From Syntrophomonadaceae bacterium (lineage in GTDB: Bacteria; Bacillota; Dethiobacteria; DTU022), in assembly GCA_003566935.1 (NCBI GenBank), contig PXBM01000093.1, forward strand, positions 1-7,760: a stretch of 7,760 nt of DNA. Direction: 5' to 3'. Shown here in pieces: positions 5,371 through 7,760 of the stretch. Position 1 is the stretch's first letter. Every line of letters begins with the position of its first letter. The notes under the pieces were generated by a model that ran no database searches, was not told the origin of the DNA, and was given only the letters and a program-made list of their open reading frames with translations. Both the position numbers and the translations under genes were made by a program.

Positions 5371-7347
5371 TTAGAAACCGCTATCATAGTTAATCAGTTG
5401 GTAACACTCAGGCGGCAGTTCCCTCAAGAATAATGAGGGACCTTCTGATACTGCCCCGTAGGAGCGGTAATCCTCACGATAAGTGCTAAGGTAAAGGAAA
5501 CGGCGAGCCCTGGTTGCCGCAACATAGAAAAGGCGGCGCTCTTCATCAAGGCTTTCACTGTCAGCCCTCTGGCCGGGAAAGTGCCCCTGGTTCATGCCGA
5601 TAATAAATACTGCATCCCATTCCTTGCCCTTGGCGCTGTGAATGGTAGATAGGGTTAATTGTCCATCGCCTTTATGTTCAGCCGCGGTGGTGTCGGCAAA
5701 AACCGATTCTTCCAGGGCCAGAGATTCAAGGAAGTCTGCCAGGCTTTCAAACCTTTCTGCATAAATCATCAGTCTTTCCAACCCACGCAGCCTTTCATCG
5801 TATTGATCGGGGTAATTTTGCCTGAGCATGTAATCGTAGTTTAGTTCCAGCACTGATGATATAAGGTGCGGCACACTCTCTTCCCTGTTCTTGTAGACTG
5901 CACCGAGGACAATCATTAAATTATCCCATCCCTTTTTACCGCGTGATGGGCTTTCCTTATCTTCAAGGGCGGCCAATAGAGGGTTCTCGTAACCTTTCAG
6001 TTTAACCCAAAGCTTGTCAAAGCCGGCTGGGCCTAATCCCTGCTGAAGAACTGAGATGCGCCTCCAGGAATTCTCGTCACTTGGATTATATATTACTTTC
6101 AGGTAGGCCAGGAGATCTTTGATGTGCGCTTTCTGAAAAAACTTAACTCCCCCGTAAGTTTTATAACTAATACCTTTTCGGGATAATGCGAATTCTACCT
6201 CCGGGGTCAGGTAAGAGCTGCGGTACAGCACAGCAATTTCATTCAAAGAGACACCATTATTCTGCAGTTCCCAGATACTTTGCAGGACAAAAGAAGCCTC
6301 CTGCCGGGCATCAAATACTTTTGCCACAGCAGGCTTAGCACCTGGTGGATTGGTCGAAAACAGTTCTTTATGCAGCTGCTGCCGATTATGCCTGATTGAA
6401 CAGTTGGCCAGTTCGACAATTTCCGGGGTGCTGCGGTAATTTTGCTCCATCCGCACAACCTGGCAGAGAGAGTAACGTTCTGGGAACGATAAAATATTAC
6501 CGATATCGGCATAACGAAAAGCATAAATTGATTGGGCATCATCTCCAACAACACAGATCGAAGCTGATCCGGCAAAAAGGTCTATCAAGCTGGCCTGAAT
6601 AACATTTGTGTCCTGAAATTCATCTACCAGGACATGCTTAAAACGCCTGCGATATTGCTCAGCCACCTGGGGATTTTTTTCAAAAAGGTCAAGCCAACAG
6701 AGCAGGAGATCATCAAAATCAAATGCATTGCTTTCCTGCTTCCTTTTCTCGTAAAGCTCTGCTGCATTTTTTACCACATCAAGGTATTCAAGACGATAGG
6801 GGTAATCCTCTTCCATCACATCTTTTACGGGCATGGCTGAATTTCGGGACTGGCTGATTATTCTCCCCAGTAAGCTGCGTTTCATGATTAGCTTCCTGTC
6901 CTCATCGTCTATAGACATATCAGAGAGGATCTGTTTTAACTGAATCCTGGTATCATCTTCATCAAATATTGTAAAGTTTGGTGTCCTGCCAGCCAGGGCA
7001 GCATGCTTTCTTAAAATACGGGCCCCAATACTGTGAAAAGTGCCGGCCCACAGGTTATAGGGGAGGTAACCAAGTAATCCTTCCAGGCGTTCCTTCATTT
7101 CACCGGCAGCCTTGTTGGTAAATGTCAATAAAAGCAGCTGCTCCGCTTGAACCCCGCTTTTTATTAAATGTGCAGCCCTGTAAATCAGGGCTCTCGTTTT
7201 TCCTGAACCCGGACCGGCCAATCCAAGCAGGGCAGAATCCTCACTGGTCGCAAATTCAAACTGGGCCGGATTCAGCTCATGTTTGAGTAATTCAATCCAT
7301 TCCGGTTCTGTAGAAATATGTCTGCTATGAATATTATCACTGCTCAA
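5371..7347 (-). CDS. UvrD/PcrA/Rep-family superfamily 1A DNA helicase
   Basis: ATP-driven 3'-5' DNA helicase-translocase of 658 aa with a full motif set: Q motif LNPAQFEFA (25-33); motif I GPGSGKTRA (45-53); Ia LTFTNKAAGEM (74-84); II VDEFQDTN (241-248); III VVGDDAQSIYAFR (266-278); IV EQNYRST (301-307); V LSTIHSAKGKEWD (566-578); VI EERRLFYVAATRAR (602-615). The 1B and 2B insertions are present, and no nuclease domain follows. Only 43 residues come after motif VI, so the C-terminal Tudor-like extension of PcrA and UvrD is missing. Motif II Phe for Tyr, Lys in place of Leu after HSAKG, and YVAATRAR instead of YVGITRA suggest a side branch rather than the housekeeping PcrA, so I give no symbol. 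The start is TTG, with an in-frame TAA immediately upstream and the next in-frame Met only at residue 85. The gene lies divergent to DUF1538 and upstream of cimA. Confidence 0.95.
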   Translation of the reverse strand: MSSDNIHSRHISTEPEWIELLKHELNPAQFEFATSEDSALLGLAGPGSGKTRALIYRAAHLIKSGVQAEQLLLLTFTNKAAGEMKERLEGLLGYLPYNLWAGTFHSIGARILRKHAALAGRTPNFTIFDEDDTRIQLKQILSDMSIDDEDRKLIMKRSLLGRIISQSRNSAMPVKDVMEEDYPYRLEYLDVVKNAAELYEKRKQESNAFDFDDLLLCWLDLFEKNPQVAEQYRRRFKHVLVDEFQDTNVIQASLIDLFAGSASICVVGDDAQSIYAFRYADIGNILSFPERYSLCQVVRMEQNYRSTPEIVELANCSIRHNRQQLHKELFSTNPPGAKPAVAKVFDARQEASFVLQSIWELQNNGVSLNEIAVLYRSSYLTPEVEFALSRKGISYKTYGGVKFFQKAHIKDLLAYLKVIYNPSDENSWRRISVLQQGLGPAGFDKLWVKLKGYENPLLAALEDKESPSRGKKGWDNLMIVLGAVYKNREESVPHLISSVLELNYDYMLRQNYPDQYDERLRGLERLMIYAERFESLADFLESLALEESVFADTTAAEHKGDGQLTLSTIHSAKGKEWDAVFIIGMNQGHFPGQRADSESLDEERRLFYVAATRARRFLYLSTYREDYRSYGAVSEGPSLFLRELPPECYQLINYDSGF

Positions 7348-7365
7348 TTAATTAGTTTCCTTTCT
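7345..7365 (-). promoter_or_regulatory. TTG start and ribosome binding site of the helicase gene
   Basis: AGAAAGGAAA (7356-7365 on the minus strand) precedes the TTG at 7347. The codon just before TTG is TAA in the same frame, so no longer protein is possible, and no ATG occurs before codon 85, which would remove the Walker A motif. TTG is therefore the likely start. Confidence 0.75.
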
Positions 7366-7382
7366 AGTTTTATGCTGTGCGG

Positions 7383-7391
7383 ATCATAACA
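7383..7391 (-). promoter_or_regulatory. Extended -10 promoter of the helicase gene
   Basis: The minus strand carries TGT followed by TATGAT, matching the extended -10 pattern TGnTATAAT with one mismatch. No good -35 is seen 17 bp upstream (TGGTTC), which is normal for extended -10 promoters. Transcription would begin near 7376, about 29 nt before the TTG start. Confidence 0.5.
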
Positions 7392-7432
7392 TATTTTTGG
7401 CACCAGAACCACCATTTAATGCCTCTAATTAC

Positions 7433-7473
7433 TGGACAATCAGAATTGATTGGGATAAGATTAATGGTAAATT
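7433..7473 (+). promoter_or_regulatory. Candidate promoter(s) for the DUF1538 gene
   Basis: Two overlapping possibilities exist on the plus strand: TGGACA (7433-7438), 17 bp, TAAGAT (7456-7461); and TTGATT (7446-7451), 16 bp, TAAATT (7468-7473) preceded by TGG. I cannot choose between them. With the helicase promoter they would be divergent, about 65-80 bp apart. Confidence 0.35.
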
Positions 7474-7508
7474 ATCAGTGCTGCTTTTACTGCATAATAC
7501 TCTTTTTT

Positions 7509-7514
7509 AGGGTG
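7509..7514 (+). promoter_or_regulatory. Ribosome binding site of the DUF1538 gene
   Basis: AGGGTG lies 6 nt before the TTG at 7521. It favours that TTG over the in-frame ATG at 7548, which has only AT-rich sequence before it. Confidence 0.6.
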
Positions 7515-7520
7515 ACGCCA

Positions 7521-7760
7521 TTGTTAAATGATGTAAAAGAAATATTAATGGAAGTGGTCCAGGCTATTGTGCCAATTGTTGTTGTTATATCCCTGATCCA
7601 GTTTTTTATTATCCGTACCCCCATTGAGCTATTCTGGCAGTTTATGGCCGGAGCTCTCATGGTTACGGCAGGGCTTTTTCTATTCCTGGTCGGTGTCAGG
7701 GTTAGTCTTTTGCCTATCGGCGAACTAATCGGTTCAGAAGTTACCTCCCGTGGCTCGGTA
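7521..7760 (+). CDS. DUF1538 integral membrane protein, N-terminal 80 residues, cut off by window edge
   Basis: I translated this by hand from the TTG at 7521: (M)LNDVKEILMEVVQAIVPIVV onward, open to the window edge. A short amphipathic lead (1-11) is followed by a hydrophobic segment at about 12-31, ending FFIIRTP, and a second at about 38-61 (WQFMAGALMV...FLFLVGV). Then comes SLLPIGELIGSEV. The pattern of FLxGA, a glycine-rich hydrophobic helix with FLVGV, then LLPIGE is characteristic of the DUF1538 family, whose members are multi-pass inner-membrane proteins of unknown function, often encoded as tandem copies or fusions. No signal-peptide cleavage site is evident. An internal ATG at 7548 (codon 10) is the alternative start and would shorten the cytoplasmic lead. 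A second DUF1538 gene may follow outside the window. The family call comes from memory of its motifs, not a search. Confidence 0.8.
   Translation, partial: MLNDVKEILMEVVQAIVPIVVVISLIQFFIIRTPIELFWQFMAGALMVTAGLFLFLVGVRVSLLPIGELIGSEVTSRGSV

Noticed and set aside
6243..6575. 110-codon minus-strand open frame inside the helicase
   Set aside because: It is an alternative frame within the helicase gene, between motif III and the 2B region, whose own frame is uninterrupted. No ribosome binding site or family motif is seen.

Overview
The window looks like chromosomal DNA from a Gram-positive, Clostridia-like member of the Bacillota. The grounds are the order dprA - xerC - hslV - hslU on one strand (the conserved dprA/codV-codW-codX-codY neighbourhood of that phylum), sigma-A-like promoters, purine-rich ribosome binding sites, two TTG starts and a moderately AT-rich composition. 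Genus or species cannot be named from this sequence. No tRNA, rRNA, CRISPR array, insertion sequence or phage gene was seen.

Layout, read in the direction of transcription on the minus strand (right to left): a UvrD/PcrA-family helicase (7347-5371); a 91-bp gap with a strong-looking promoter; a citramalate/2-isopropylmalate-type synthase, best called cimA (5279-3648); dprA (3634-2528), only 13 bp after cimA; a 128-bp gap with a possible promoter and a perfect palindrome; xerC (2399-1470); hslV (1454-924); and hslU (905 to the left edge, truncated). At the right edge, reading the other way, is the first 80 codons of a DUF1538 membrane protein (7521-7760). It is separated from the helicase gene by a 173-bp divergent intergenic region. 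There is no gene-free stretch longer than 300 bp.

The genes form at least three transcription units going left (helicase; cimA-dprA; xerC-hslV-hslU) and one going right (DUF1538). HslV and HslU form a two-component ATP-dependent protease. XerC is a chromosome-dimer resolvase or site-specific recombinase, DprA loads RecA on incoming single-stranded DNA, the helicase belongs to DNA repair, and CimA starts a pyruvate route to 2-oxobutyrate and isoleucine. The link is conserved neighbourhood more than one pathway.

Every gene here belongs to a known family, and I found no convincing undescribed system. The points most worth a second look are a 16-bp element shared (14 of 16) between the cimA and xerC leaders, the absence of topA and trmFO from their usual place between dprA and xerC, and the insertion of cimA directly upstream of dprA.
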